Shown here: positions 25,201 to 34,401 of the stretch, piece after piece
Numbering within the stretch: position 1 is the stretch's first letter
Layout: each line of letters starts with the position of its first letter
The notes under the pieces: model-generated
What the model saw: only the letters and a program-made list of their open reading frames with translations
The model's database searches: none
Told to the model about the DNA's origin: nothing
From: Floridanema aerugineum
Lineage (GTDB): Bacteria; Cyanobacteriota; Cyanobacteriia; Cyanobacteriales; Aerosakkonemataceae
NCBI RefSeq assembly: GCF_041929345.1
Contig: NZ_JBHFNQ010000084.1
Span: 16,619-80,618, forward strand
Length of the DNA: 64,000 bases
Direction: 5' to 3'
Made by a program: the position numbers and the translations under genes

Positions 25201-26853
25201 TTAATGCCAAACGAAGACTTTTGCTTCGTATTCGCCTAAGTCGGTAATTAAACCTTCTTCGCCAACTTCTACATCGTAGTCGTAAGTCCATTCGTGCCAA
25301 TTTCCGGTTGCTGGGAAGTTAGGAATTTGATATCCACCAAGGAAATTGTCAGAAAAATTGGCAACTACAACTACGCGAGAACCTTCGTCATTCCAACGAC
25401 AGTAAGCTAATACTTTGTCTTCGTCGTTTTCATAGAAAAAGTCGATGTTTTCTGTATAAAGGGCATGATTATTTTTGCGTAAATGAATCAAACCTTTGAT
25501 GTAGTGAAATAAGTTTTGGTTTAACTCGTTCCCCAATAAACTCCACTCAATTTTGGCGGTTTCAATAGTTTTGTATTTGTATTCGCCAAATTCTTCTCCC
25601 ATCCATAATAGAGGAATACCAACAGCAGTCATTACTAAAACTGCGCCTAACTTTCTGCGTTGAAAAGCTGCTTGATCAAATATTTCGCGATCGGCTAATT
25701 CTGCCATTACATGATTGTGGTCATGATTGGTTAGGTAATTAACAACATTTGTGGCACCCATGAAACCTTGGCGTTTGCCATCTAAGGCATCTTTAAGACG
25801 TTCTAAATCGAAAGTATCGCCGCAAATATGTTCGACAATGCAAGCGCGAAAACTGTCATGCCAACAAGAATCCATTGGGCCATCTATGTTGGTAATGCTG
25901 GTAGTTTCGGGGATGTGTTCGGCAATGTTAATAAATGGTTTTGCACCAGCTGTTTTTTTGGCTTCTTGGGTAATCCAGTGCATAAAATCGTAGTTGGCAA
26001 TTTGTCTTGCTGCGTCGTAACGAATGCCGTCAATATGATATTCTCTTACCCAATATCGCACAACATCACCCATAAACCAACGGGCAGGATAGCATTGGTA
26101 ATTTTCGTCGTAATGTTCGTAATTAAATTCTGGGCCCCAGTTATTTCCTGGGTCGCGGGGTGAATGATGATACCAATAGTCGTGGTCAATTTGTGTTAGA
26201 GGACTTGATGCTTCGGAGTGGTTATAAATCCCGTCCATAAATACTCGAATTCCCCTAGCATGGCATTCATCAATTAATTCTTTTAGTTCTGCGGTTGTGC
26301 CATAGCTAGATTCGGTGGCGAAGAAGTAACGGGGGTTATATCCCCAGCTATAATCACCTGGATATTCTTTAACTGGCATTAGTTCGATCGCATTTATCCC
26401 CAAATCACAAAGGTAATCTAATTTTTCAATTACGTGCTTATATTTACCCCTTACATAACGATCGGGTTCTCCACCAGAAAAGTCTGCAATGTGCATTTCA
26501 TAAATTACTAAAGCATGGTCTGGGGGTAAAGGTTTGTCATCATGTTGCCAAACGTAAGTATCAACAATTTTTTCCCCGTCTTTAATCCGAATTATGCCGT
26601 TTTGGGTAGGGTCGTCAATGTCTGTGGCGTAAGGATCGACGATATCTACCCATTGGTCTTCTTCTAAAAACCATGATTTAGATTGGACGCGGAATTTATA
26701 CTGATAAGTCCCGTCTTTAAGTTCTACTTTGGTGCGAAAGAATCCATCTTTGCCTTTTTCCATCTTGATTTCTTTCCAGTTGGAAAAAGAACCGATTAAA
26801 GCTGCACCTTTGTTATAAGGGGCAAATAATTTAAATTCAATTAAACTGGTCAT
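25201..26853 (-). CDS. GH13 alpha-amylase-family enzyme with N-terminal CBM48-like domain
   Basis: A 550-residue enzyme. Residues 1-100 form a glycogen-binding/CBM48-like beta domain (GAALIGSFSNWKEIKMEK). The catalytic barrel carries nucleophile D280 (DGIRYDAAR), acid/base E312 (INIAEHIPE) and D378 (TNHDHNH). The MDGIYNHSE region supplies the first conserved motif. The layout resembles branching or debranching enzymes but the protein is shorter than GlgB, so only a role in glycogen or maltooligosaccharide metabolism is claimed. No signal peptide. Confidence 0.9.
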   Translation of the reverse strand: MTSLIEFKLFAPYNKGAALIGSFSNWKEIKMEKGKDGFFRTKVELKDGTYQYKFRVQSKSWFLEEDQWVDIVDPYATDIDDPTQNGIIRIKDGEKIVDTYVWQHDDKPLPPDHALVIYEMHIADFSGGEPDRYVRGKYKHVIEKLDYLCDLGINAIELMPVKEYPGDYSWGYNPRYFFATESSYGTTAELKELIDECHARGIRVFMDGIYNHSEASSPLTQIDHDYWYHHSPRDPGNNWGPEFNYEHYDENYQCYPARWFMGDVVRYWVREYHIDGIRYDAARQIANYDFMHWITQEAKKTAGAKPFINIAEHIPETTSITNIDGPMDSCWHDSFRACIVEHICGDTFDLERLKDALDGKRQGFMGATNVVNYLTNHDHNHVMAELADREIFDQAAFQRRKLGAVLVMTAVGIPLLWMGEEFGEYKYKTIETAKIEWSLLGNELNQNLFHYIKGLIHLRKNNHALYTENIDFFYENDEDKVLAYCRWNDEGSRVVVVANFSDNFLGGYQIPNFPATGNWHEWTYDYDVEVGEEGLITDLGEYEAKVFVWH

Positions 26854-26974
26854 AGTAATTATTTGGTTAGAGAATGCTTACAAGGTTATTGTCTAATTAC
26901 CATCTCATTTTTAGGATCAGTCGCAAGAGATAAGTTTGCTTGTTGCATATCCTTCTAAAGAGAGAATTAATTGC

Positions 26975-27610
26975 TTATTCAATTGCTTGACTTAACCAAG
27001 AAATAGCACCTCTAATCCAATCTTCGGCATTTTTACTTTTAGCTATTAACCCATCTTCACTGACAGCTTTGATTGCTTTTGCTACTTCGTTGTTAGTGTA
27101 TCCTAAAGCTAACAAAGTCATTTCTACATCTTCGATGATTGCTGCGTCAGGGCTAGATGGGATAGCTTTGGAAAGTCCGGTTTCTGTACGCCATTGAGAT
27201 AGTTTGGTTTTCAATTCTAAGGCGATACGTTCAGCGGTTTTGTTACCGACTCCGGGAGTTTTAGTTAAGGCGCGAATATTACCTGTAACAATTGCTTGGA
27301 CTAAATCTGGTAATCCTAGTGTATCTAAAAGTGCGATCGCTAATGCTGCACCAATCCCACTAACACTAATTAACTGACGAAACAAATCTCTTTCCGCAGT
27401 TGAACCAAAACCATATAAAACAGTTTGGTCTTCTTTGACTTGGTAATGAGTAAAAACTTGAGTTGTCGCGCCAATTTCTGGCAATTGCTGGGCTAATAGA
27501 GGCGGAATTTGTAACTCGTAACCGATTTGATTTACCTCTAGAATTAGCGTCCAGCGATTGCCACTAGTTTTGTAGATGCCTGCGATCGTGCCTTTAAGAT
27601 AGGCAATCAT
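26975..27610 (-). CDS. ruvA: Holliday junction DNA helicase subunit RuvA
   Basis: A 211-residue RuvA. Domain I is an OB fold (MIAYLKGTIAGIYK), domain II has two helix-hairpin-helix motifs (LISVSGIGAALAIALLD and LTKTPGVGNKTAERIALELK), and domain III is the C-terminal RuvB-binding part (DVEMTLLALGYTNNEVAKAI). It binds four-way junctions and loads RuvB. Its ATG overlaps the stop of the upstream spp gene by four bases, so translation is probably coupled. Confidence 0.97.
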   Translation of the reverse strand: MIAYLKGTIAGIYKTSGNRWTLILEVNQIGYELQIPPLLAQQLPEIGATTQVFTHYQVKEDQTVLYGFGSTAERDLFRQLISVSGIGAALAIALLDTLGLPDLVQAIVTGNIRALTKTPGVGNKTAERIALELKTKLSQWRTETGLSKAIPSSPDAAIIEDVEMTLLALGYTNNEVAKAIKAVSEDGLIAKSKNAEDWIRGAISWLSQAIE

Positions 27611-28356
27611 TTAAAGAAACCAAAATAATACAAACCTTCCAAAATTCCAGCGGCGTAATGTGATTTTGCTAAGTAACGATAATCTGCCGGATTAATTTCA
27701 CACCAGCGCAACAATTCTGGGAGGGCATTCCCAACAATTATACCCCTTTCTTTATCAACACTAAACAAAGCAATATCATTACCTGAATCACCACAAACTA
27801 CGGTTTGGGTAGCTTCAATTCCCCAATTTTGCCGGAGAAATTGCATTGCTGCACCTTTATTACCACGTCGGGGGATAATGTCCAAATCTTTGCTGCCACT
27901 GTAAATTAATCTTACACTTAAGCCCCGTTTTTGTAATAAATCTTCTAGCTCAAAAAGCACATCTGCTGCTACAACTTCTGAGAGAAAATAACTAACTTTA
28001 AAAGGGCGTTGTTCGGTTTCTGGTTGAGGAGTTAAATCAGCAAAATGAGAAGCAGTGTTAATTACTGTTTCCCGATCCCAACCGCTCGCCATTTGTTCTG
28101 ACCAAGTGGGGTCTGGGTGATCGCCGACATGGTAATAAATTTCTGTACCTACAGCAGTGACCAAAGCATCTGGTGTCAACAAATGCTTTTCGTCTCTTAG
28201 TTGTTGATATAGGGTAAGCGATCGCCCTGTGGTGTAAACAATCTTGGTATCATATTCTTGACGATGTTGCTTTAACTTTTGGTTAAGTTCTTCTAAGGCT
28301 TGGTCATCACCGACTAGAGTATTATCCAAATCGCTAACAAATAAAAATTTAGTCAT
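27607..28356 (-). CDS. spp: Sucrose-phosphate phosphatase
   Basis: A 249-residue HAD-superfamily enzyme converting sucrose-6-phosphate to sucrose. The ATG at 28356 is preferred: AGAGG precedes it, and the catalytic DLDNTLVGDD begins at residue 9. Other motifs are TTGRS, KGAAMQFL, and GDSGNDIALF. The frame is open to 28392 but those codons look non-coding. Sucrose is a compatible solute in cyanobacteria. The enzyme overlaps ruvA by an ATGA junction, a chance operon of unlike functions. Confidence 0.93.
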   Translation of the reverse strand: MTKFLFVSDLDNTLVGDDQALEELNQKLKQHRQEYDTKIVYTTGRSLTLYQQLRDEKHLLTPDALVTAVGTEIYYHVGDHPDPTWSEQMASGWDRETVINTASHFADLTPQPETEQRPFKVSYFLSEVVAADVLFELEDLLQKRGLSVRLIYSGSKDLDIIPRRGNKGAAMQFLRQNWGIEATQTVVCGDSGNDIALFSVDKERGIIVGNALPELLRWCEINPADYRYLAKSHYAAGILEGLYYFGFFK

Positions 28357-28463
28357 AAAGACCTCTGGGGAAATATTACCTAAATCAAACATACAAAATG
28401 AAAAATTAAAAAAGAGTTTTTCGCCGCAATTTTTAATTTTTCATTTTGATTTTTCATGTTTCT

Positions 28464-29363
28464 TTAGCTACGGGTTTGCGGACGCAGTTGTTGAAGCGAT
28501 CGCACTGCCTCTAGTGCTTGATTAGCAGACTTAGTATTTCCCTGTTGTTTAAACAGTTCTGCTGCCTGTTGAAAATCCTTAATGGCGGCTTGATTATTTT
28601 TCAGATTGTAATAACTCACACCGCGATTAAAGAATGCTTCTGCAAAATCTGCTCTCAGTTGGATTGCCTGAGTATAATCTTGAATCGCAGCTTGATCATT
28701 TTTCATTCTATTATGAGCAATGCCTCGATTGTAAAAGACTTTAGGATCTTTAGGGTCAATGCGTGCCGCTTCATTGTAATCAGCAAGGGCTTGGTCATGT
28801 TGACCTAAATCATCATAAGCATTGCCACGATTAGTCAAAGCCCTAGCATTATTGGGTTCTATCTTCAATGCTGCGGTACTATCTTCGATCGCCCCTTGGT
28901 AATCTTTTAAAAAGTAACGGGCAATTCCTCGCCTCAGATAAGCTTCGGCATAATCAGGCTTTAACTTAATTGCCTGAGTATAATCTTCGATCGCTCCTTT
29001 ATAATTACGTTGTTCCGCCTTAATTGCACCTTGACGGTAGTATTCCTCCGCAGTTAACTGCGTTTCCCCCGGATTGGGCGTTGTCTGAGTAGTACCCCCC
29101 GGAGTTGAGGCAGGGGGACTTGCTGATGGAGTTTCCCCCGGAGTGGGATCGCTGGGAGTGGAATTTGCCGGAACTTCTGGTGTTGCCGGAACTACTTGAG
29201 TTTCCCCAGGTTTATCACTAGGAGAAGGCTTTACCGACTCTTCCGGGGTTGGCTTAGATTCCCTCTGTCCAGGTTTTGACTGTGCATTAACATCTAAAAC
29301 AGAGACGCTACCCAGTAGAGTGACAATACTTAAAATTGTGATTGATTGGTGAATGATTTTCAT
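28464..29363 (-). CDS. Secreted or periplasmic TPR-repeat protein
   Basis: A 299-residue protein starting at the ATG at 29363; a GTG four codons earlier is possible. A signal peptide (residues 1-28, ending VNA) is followed by a Pro/Ser/Thr-rich stretch (about 30-105) and about five TPR units of 34 residues (YRQGAIKAEQRNYKGAIEDY, then repeated NRG/A.DY.QAI patterns). TPRs scaffold protein complexes; no partner is evident. Confidence 0.85.
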   Translation of the reverse strand: MKIIHQSITILSIVTLLGSVSVLDVNAQSKPGQRESKPTPEESVKPSPSDKPGETQVVPATPEVPANSTPSDPTPGETPSASPPASTPGGTTQTTPNPGETQLTAEEYYRQGAIKAEQRNYKGAIEDYTQAIKLKPDYAEAYLRRGIARYFLKDYQGAIEDSTAALKIEPNNARALTNRGNAYDDLGQHDQALADYNEAARIDPKDPKVFYNRGIAHNRMKNDQAAIQDYTQAIQLRADFAEAFFNRGVSYYNLKNNQAAIKDFQQAAELFKQQGNTKSANQALEAVRSLQQLRPQTRS

Positions 29364-29505
29364 GTGTGTAACCAATCGGCTTGGTAGTCAGTATAAGCTT
29401 AGACTTCAAAGAAATTAACATTGTTGCCAAATAGGATATCAGGGTTTAGCACTTTATTTTAGAAATGTTTCCCAAAAAGTTTTTATATTTTCTGCAATTT
29501 TCCCA

Positions 29506-30777
29506 ATGAAATCTTTTTTACCGTCTAAATTACGTGCTTGGTTGCCCCAGCTAAATTCACAAGTTTGGATTCTAGCTATTGGTAGATTTTTATCTGAAGT
29601 TGGCACTGGTTTCACACTTTTTTATGCGCCGATTTTTTTTGCTAAAGGTGTTGGTCTAACTGCTACCCAGGTAGGTTTAGGTTTAGGTAGTGCTTCTATT
29701 TCTGGCGTTTTCGGAAGAATTATTGGTGGTTCATTTAGTGATTCTCAATTTTGGGGTCGTCGTCGTACTTTGTTACTTTCGGCAGGAATTTCGGCAATAG
29801 CTTCTTTTGCATTAGCGGCAACAAACAGCTTTTTTACCTTTGTTTTAGCTAATTTATTGGCGGGATTTGGTATTGGTTTATATTGGCCTGCTACAGAAGC
29901 AGCTGTAGCCGATTTAACTGAAGGTCAAGTAAGACAAGAAGCTTATGCTGTAGTGAGATTAGCTGATAACCTTGGCTTAGGTTTGGGAATTATTTTCGGG
30001 GGTATTTTAATTAGCAGTACTGGTAATTATCGAACTTTGTTTATTATTGATGGGATTTCTTTTATAGTCTTTTTTGCAGTAGTTTATTTAGCTATAGCCG
30101 AAACTTACAAAGGGAATGGGGAAACTCCCTCTACCACCAGCAAAAATTGGGGGTTTTTGCCTAATTCCTGGAAAACGGCTTTAAGCGATCGCTTACTGTT
30201 AGTTTTTGTTGTAGTCAATATCATTTTTACTACTTACATTTCTCAGCTACACAGTACCCTTGGTTTGTACTTTAGTAGTAGGTTTTCTTCGCAATTAATT
30301 AGTTTACTTTTCAGTTGGCACATGGTTTTAGCGATTTTAACCATGATTCCCGTATCTCGCTTTCTCAAACGCTTTAATCATCCCCAAGCTTTAACGATCT
30401 CGGCTTTATTTTGGGGGATTGGTTTTTGTTTAATTTGGTTGATTGGTGGCGTACCAGAATTACAATTAATTTGGGCAATATTGGGGATGGGAATTTTGGC
30501 GATCGCTACGGTTTCTTATACTCCCTCGGCAGCCGCTTTTGTGGCAGATATTGCCCCTGTTTCTTTACGCGGAGTTTACCTTTCAATTAATTCCCTTTGT
30601 TGGGCGATCGGGTATGCGATCGGCCCTCCTTTAGGTGGTTGGGTAATGGATCAAAACCCCATATTAGCTAATAATTTTTGGTTGGTTTTTGCTTTTAGTG
30701 TTAGTGGTTTAATTGCGATTTTGCAGTATTTAAATCACATATTCAGGCGTTACAATCAGACCCAAGGAAGGAGGTAG
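29506..30777 (+). CDS. Major facilitator superfamily transporter
   Basis: A 423-residue membrane protein with about twelve hydrophobic segments. The loop 2-3 signature reads GGSFSDSQFWGRRRTLL. The start at 29506 is a lone ATG after AT-rich leader DNA. The last four residues and the stop (GGAAGGAGGTAG) lie in a dispersed three-hairpin repeat, so the natural C-terminus was probably replaced. The substrate is unknown; sugar or drug efflux are both possible. Confidence 0.85.
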   Translation: MKSFLPSKLRAWLPQLNSQVWILAIGRFLSEVGTGFTLFYAPIFFAKGVGLTATQVGLGLGSASISGVFGRIIGGSFSDSQFWGRRRTLLLSAGISAIASFALAATNSFFTFVLANLLAGFGIGLYWPATEAAVADLTEGQVRQEAYAVVRLADNLGLGLGIIFGGILISSTGNYRTLFIIDGISFIVFFAVVYLAIAETYKGNGETPSTTSKNWGFLPNSWKTALSDRLLLVFVVVNIIFTTYISQLHSTLGLYFSSRFSSQLISLLFSWHMVLAILTMIPVSRFLKRFNHPQALTISALFWGIGFCLIWLIGGVPELQLIWAILGMGILAIATVSYTPSAAAFVADIAPVSLRGVYLSINSLCWAIGYAIGPPLGGWVMDQNPILANNFWLVFAFSVSGLIAILQYLNHIFRRYNQTQGRR

Positions 30778-30837
30778 AACCTCCCAAATCTCGTTCCCTG
30801 GTTGAACCAGGGAACGAAAATAGAGGCTGGAGCCTCT
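30770..30837. repeat. Three-hairpin dispersed repeat, copy 2
   Basis: The same three hairpins as at 9571-9639 but inverted: GGAGG-TAGAA-CCTCC, GTTCCC/GGGAAC arms, and AGAGGCTGGAGCCTCT. It overlaps the MFS stop codon. Confidence 0.8.
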
Positions 30838-30924
30838 TGGTGTAAGATCTTAGTTAAAGTCAGGGATTTTTTCACCACAGATATCCACAGATAAACACAG
30901 ATAAACACAGATGAAATAAAGGAT

Positions 30925-32091
30925 TTAATTGGGTGAGTCAGAGATTATTTGTTGATAAGCTTGGATTGTTTGTTCGGCTATTGCTTGCCAACTATAATTT
31001 TTGATTGTTAATTCTTTTGCGTTTAATCCTCTGCGTTTAATTTCTGCTGGATTTTGAAGTGCTAATCGCAATGTTGCTGTCAGAGATTCTACAGTTCGAT
31101 CGCATACCCAGCCAGCTTCTGCATTCAGAATATCTTCCCAAATATAAACTCCGCGAGTAATACAAACTGGTGTTCCCGCTGCCATTGCTTCGGCTACAGC
31201 TATACCGAAGTTTTCATAATAAGATGGCAATAGGAATAAGTCGGCTTTTTGTAAGAGGGAAAGTTTGCGATCGCCTCTCACAAAACCTGTTATCGTTACT
31301 TTGCCTGGTAGTGTGATGGAGATTTGCGATCGAATTTTCTCCTCATATTCTGGATCTTGCGGATTCGATCCCGCTAACACAAAATGAAAATCTATCCCTG
31401 AGTTTGCCAAATTTTGCAAAGCCGGAATTAGTAAATCTAACCCTTTTTTCGGAGCGACTCTCGACATAAATAAAATTACCGGAGATGGCAGATTAGCAAA
31501 TTCGGTTTCTTCCTTCTCCTGCCTTGGCAAACTCACACCCAAAGGAATCACTAAATCTTTAGTTTTTACCCCAAATCTTTCCGAAACTTTCGCTTCTTCC
31601 AAACTAGTAAAATGAATCGCAGATGCGCCAGCTATATTAGGTTTTTCTAACAAAGCTGCATAAACTTTTTTGAGTAACTTTTTCTTTTGTAAATCAGCAG
31701 GATCGAGAGTTCCTAGAGGACGCAAAATGTAAGGTAACTTTTGGTATCTGGCAACGGTTGCTGCTACTGAAGACACAGGCGAAAATAAAGCATGAATATG
31801 CGCCAAATCATAATTTTTGGCATGATCATTTAACCATTTCAGCAAATCCAAAGAAAATTTGTATCTGCGAAACGGAGAACAACGAAAATAACGAATCTGA
31901 TAACCATCTTGTTCTACCGGACAATTTAAAGGAACATCTAAAGGCGGTTGTCCAGCATCTCCATTACTATTAGTAGTCAAAATTGTGACTTCAATTCCTG
32001 CTTTAGCTAAAGCAGCAGAAAGACCCAAAACCATTTGACTAGGGCCACCATAAACTAGAGAAATAGAGGGAACAATTTGGAGAATTCGCAT
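30925..32091 (-). CDS. Glycosyltransferase family 4
   Basis: A 388-residue GT-B protein. The N-terminal domain starts MRILQIVPSISLVYGGPSQM; the C-terminal nucleotide-sugar site shows FMSRVAPKKGLDLLIPAL and FGIAVAEAMAAGTPVC, with the E-x7-E motif. It probably adds a sugar to a polysaccharide precursor at the membrane. Its ATG directly abuts the stop of the upstream GT4 gene. Confidence 0.9.
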   Translation of the reverse strand: MRILQIVPSISLVYGGPSQMVLGLSAALAKAGIEVTILTTNSNGDAGQPPLDVPLNCPVEQDGYQIRYFRCSPFRRYKFSLDLLKWLNDHAKNYDLAHIHALFSPVSSVAATVARYQKLPYILRPLGTLDPADLQKKKLLKKVYAALLEKPNIAGASAIHFTSLEEAKVSERFGVKTKDLVIPLGVSLPRQEKEETEFANLPSPVILFMSRVAPKKGLDLLIPALQNLANSGIDFHFVLAGSNPQDPEYEEKIRSQISITLPGKVTITGFVRGDRKLSLLQKADLFLLPSYYENFGIAVAEAMAAGTPVCITRGVYIWEDILNAEAGWVCDRTVESLTATLRLALQNPAEIKRRGLNAKELTIKNYSWQAIAEQTIQAYQQIISDSPN

Positions 32092-33267
32092 TTAATTATT
32101 TTCAGTGATTTGCTTATAAAAATCTAACAATTGTTTAGCTAAAGCTTTATTAGTGTATTGATTCATAGCTTTTTGATAACCCAAATTTGCCAACTTATTT
32201 TTTAATTCCGGGTTTTCCATTAGCTGCATTAAACATTTTTGCAACTCCTCAACATTGCCTTCAGGAAATACTAAACCAGCATCACCAATTACATTAGGAA
32301 TTTCTCCCGAATCAGAACCAATCACCGGAACTTTACAAGCCATTGCTTCAATTAAAACATGACCAAATTGTTCTTTCCAACCCGCAGCAGTCAAAGTTTT
32401 AAATTGATAAGTTGTTTGTGATGGTAATACCAAAGTGTGCATTAAATTGATGTATTGGTAAACGCGATCGTGCGGCACACTTTCCACCAAAATCAACTTT
32501 TCTTTAATTCCTTTTTCCACCGCCATTGCCAACAAAGTTGATTCCAAAGGCCCACGACCTAATAATAACAACTTCCCAGGCTTTTCTGCTAAACCTGCCA
32601 AAGCTTCCACCAAAGTAAGTAAGCCTTTTTCTTCAACAAATCTACCCACAAAACCCACAACAAAATCATTTTCTTGAATCCCCAATTGCCTAGCTAATTC
32701 GGGTTGAGTTTGCGGCTTAAATAAACTTTCATCAACACCCAATTGGGGCATAATTACCATTGGCCCTTTGTAGCCTCTTTCCCGTAAAATGTCTACTCCA
32801 TCTTTATTTCCCACAACTATTCCATGAGTATTACTGAGATTGTAAGATTCTAGTAATGAGATGGGAAATTTTAAGTTATAAGGCAGATTCCACCAAGTAA
32901 AAAAGACATTTTTTGCCTGCAACCCCAGGAGTTTATTCAAAGTAATAAATTCCGCATAAGCCAAAGCTTTAGAACCTTGTTCAACCTGAATAATATCTGG
33001 TTTAAATTGACGTAATAAAGGAATCAAATCTGCGCCAAAAGTTAATAAACCTTGGTTGTTTTTGCTAAAGTTAGAAACTGGCACTACCCGGAAAGAACCT
33101 TCTTTTAAAGGTTGAGTTTCAATTGTTTTATTTTGGACTCCTCCCGGTTGCCAAATTCGGGGAGTAACTACTGTCACTTCAATGTCTGATTCTAACCGAG
33201 ATAATTCTCTTAATTTCTCGCGGTTCAGGTCAACAATATAAGTATGGCTAGCAACTAGAATTCTCAT
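32092..33267 (-). CDS. Glycosyltransferase family 4
   Basis: A 391-residue GT-B protein with GRFVEEKGLLTLVEAL and FGHVLIEAMACKVPVIG motifs in the C-terminal half. The N-terminus (MRILVASHTYIVDLNREKLR) matches cyanobacterial exopolysaccharide glycosyltransferases. It lies directly before the second GT4 gene, with no spacer, and after a GT2 gene. Confidence 0.9.
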   Translation of the reverse strand: MRILVASHTYIVDLNREKLRELSRLESDIEVTVVTPRIWQPGGVQNKTIETQPLKEGSFRVVPVSNFSKNNQGLLTFGADLIPLLRQFKPDIIQVEQGSKALAYAEFITLNKLLGLQAKNVFFTWWNLPYNLKFPISLLESYNLSNTHGIVVGNKDGVDILRERGYKGPMVIMPQLGVDESLFKPQTQPELARQLGIQENDFVVGFVGRFVEEKGLLTLVEALAGLAEKPGKLLLLGRGPLESTLLAMAVEKGIKEKLILVESVPHDRVYQYINLMHTLVLPSQTTYQFKTLTAAGWKEQFGHVLIEAMACKVPVIGSDSGEIPNVIGDAGLVFPEGNVEELQKCLMQLMENPELKNKLANLGYQKAMNQYTNKALAKQLLDFYKQITENN

Positions 33268-33351
33268 TTTTTTTGTTAATTTAGGGTGTTTGTAGTGACG
33301 ACTTTAGTCGTTTATTTCCTCAATAGCAGGACTAAAGTCCTGACAACGAAC
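33268..33351. repeat. Paired short hairpins within the polysaccharide cluster
   Basis: ACGACTTTAGTCGT and AGGACTAAAGTCCT lie in the gap between two glycosyltransferase genes. The same ACTAAAGT-type hairpins recur at 40911-40920. Confidence 0.5.
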
Positions 33352-34350
33352 TTATGACTCTTTAACTAAATCTTGTTTAGTGTAAATTTGCCCATTATTC
33401 CAATTAGACTGAATTACTGTACCTAAAGCTTTGAAAAAACCTAAACTGTAAAATCCGGCACGGGTAATAATTTTTAATGGGGAACCGCTTTTGTGACAGG
33501 GTGGACGACCGAGTACGTGACAGTCAAATAAACGGTAAAATAATCTTAATTGTTGGTCAATGGTGAGATTTTTCATACCCATCAAAAAATGATTGTGGTA
33601 GAAAGTTATTTGGTATTTTAGCGATCGCGTACTGATATCATGACACCCTCCCGTTTCTTCTCCCAAATGTACCAAAAAAGCCTCTGGGTCATACCAAATT
33701 TTATAACCCGTTTTTCGCAATCTTAAACAAAAATCTGACTCTTCCCGCACCGCACTACCACGAAATCTTTCATCAAAATACAACCCATGTTTGCTAAAAA
33801 TTTCCCGACGAAACGACATATTACAACCTCTCGCTGTAATCACTTGTTGCGGTTTTGTCGTATGGACTAAATCAATATAATACCAAGCTATTCCAGGGTC
33901 CATTGCTTGCGGTGGCAAATATTCAATTGTGTAAGTTTCTCCTGGTTTTTCCCTTTGGGAATCTGCCAATTTCATGCGATCGAAAACTCTTCCCGCCACT
34001 GCCCCTACTTCCGGGTTTTCCATATAGTTACGGGCATGATTTTTTAAACAATCAACTGGCATTTCTACATCATCATCAATAAAGTAAATAATATCTCCTG
34101 TTGCCCGCCGAACTGCGTAATTTCTCGCCCCTGGTAAACTCGCCCAATCTAAACGATACCAATGAATTTTTCCGGCGTTGGCTAACTCTTCTAAATAAGC
34201 TTGAGTTTCTGGTTGATGGGTTTTAGTTTGATCGACTACAATTACTTCAAAATAGGGGTAATCTTGTTTTAATACATCTGCGATCGTCGCCCGTAAAGCT
34301 TCTTCACGTTGATAAGTAGGAATAATCACCGAAATTAAAGGCCAATTCAC
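33352..34350 (-). CDS. Glycosyltransferase family 2
   Basis: A 332-residue GT-A protein. The nucleotide-sugar fold begins ISVIIPTYQREEALRATI; metal binding is by IDDDVEMP (a D-x-D motif near 92-96); acceptor-side residues include REESDFCLRLRKTG. It probably extends an extracellular polysaccharide or glycan. It sits between a Wzy-like membrane protein and two GT4 genes. Confidence 0.9.
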   Translation of the reverse strand: MNWPLISVIIPTYQREEALRATIADVLKQDYPYFEVIVVDQTKTHQPETQAYLEELANAGKIHWYRLDWASLPGARNYAVRRATGDIIYFIDDDVEMPVDCLKNHARNYMENPEVGAVAGRVFDRMKLADSQREKPGETYTIEYLPPQAMDPGIAWYYIDLVHTTKPQQVITARGCNMSFRREIFSKHGLYFDERFRGSAVREESDFCLRLRKTGYKIWYDPEAFLVHLGEETGGCHDISTRSLKYQITFYHNHFLMGMKNLTIDQQLRLFYRLFDCHVLGRPPCHKSGSPLKIITRAGFYSLGFFKALGTVIQSNWNNGQIYTKQDLVKES

Positions 34351-34401
34351 GCTTTTACCTCCTGTTTACCAATTAATAAATTTGCAACATTTACTTAGAT
34401 T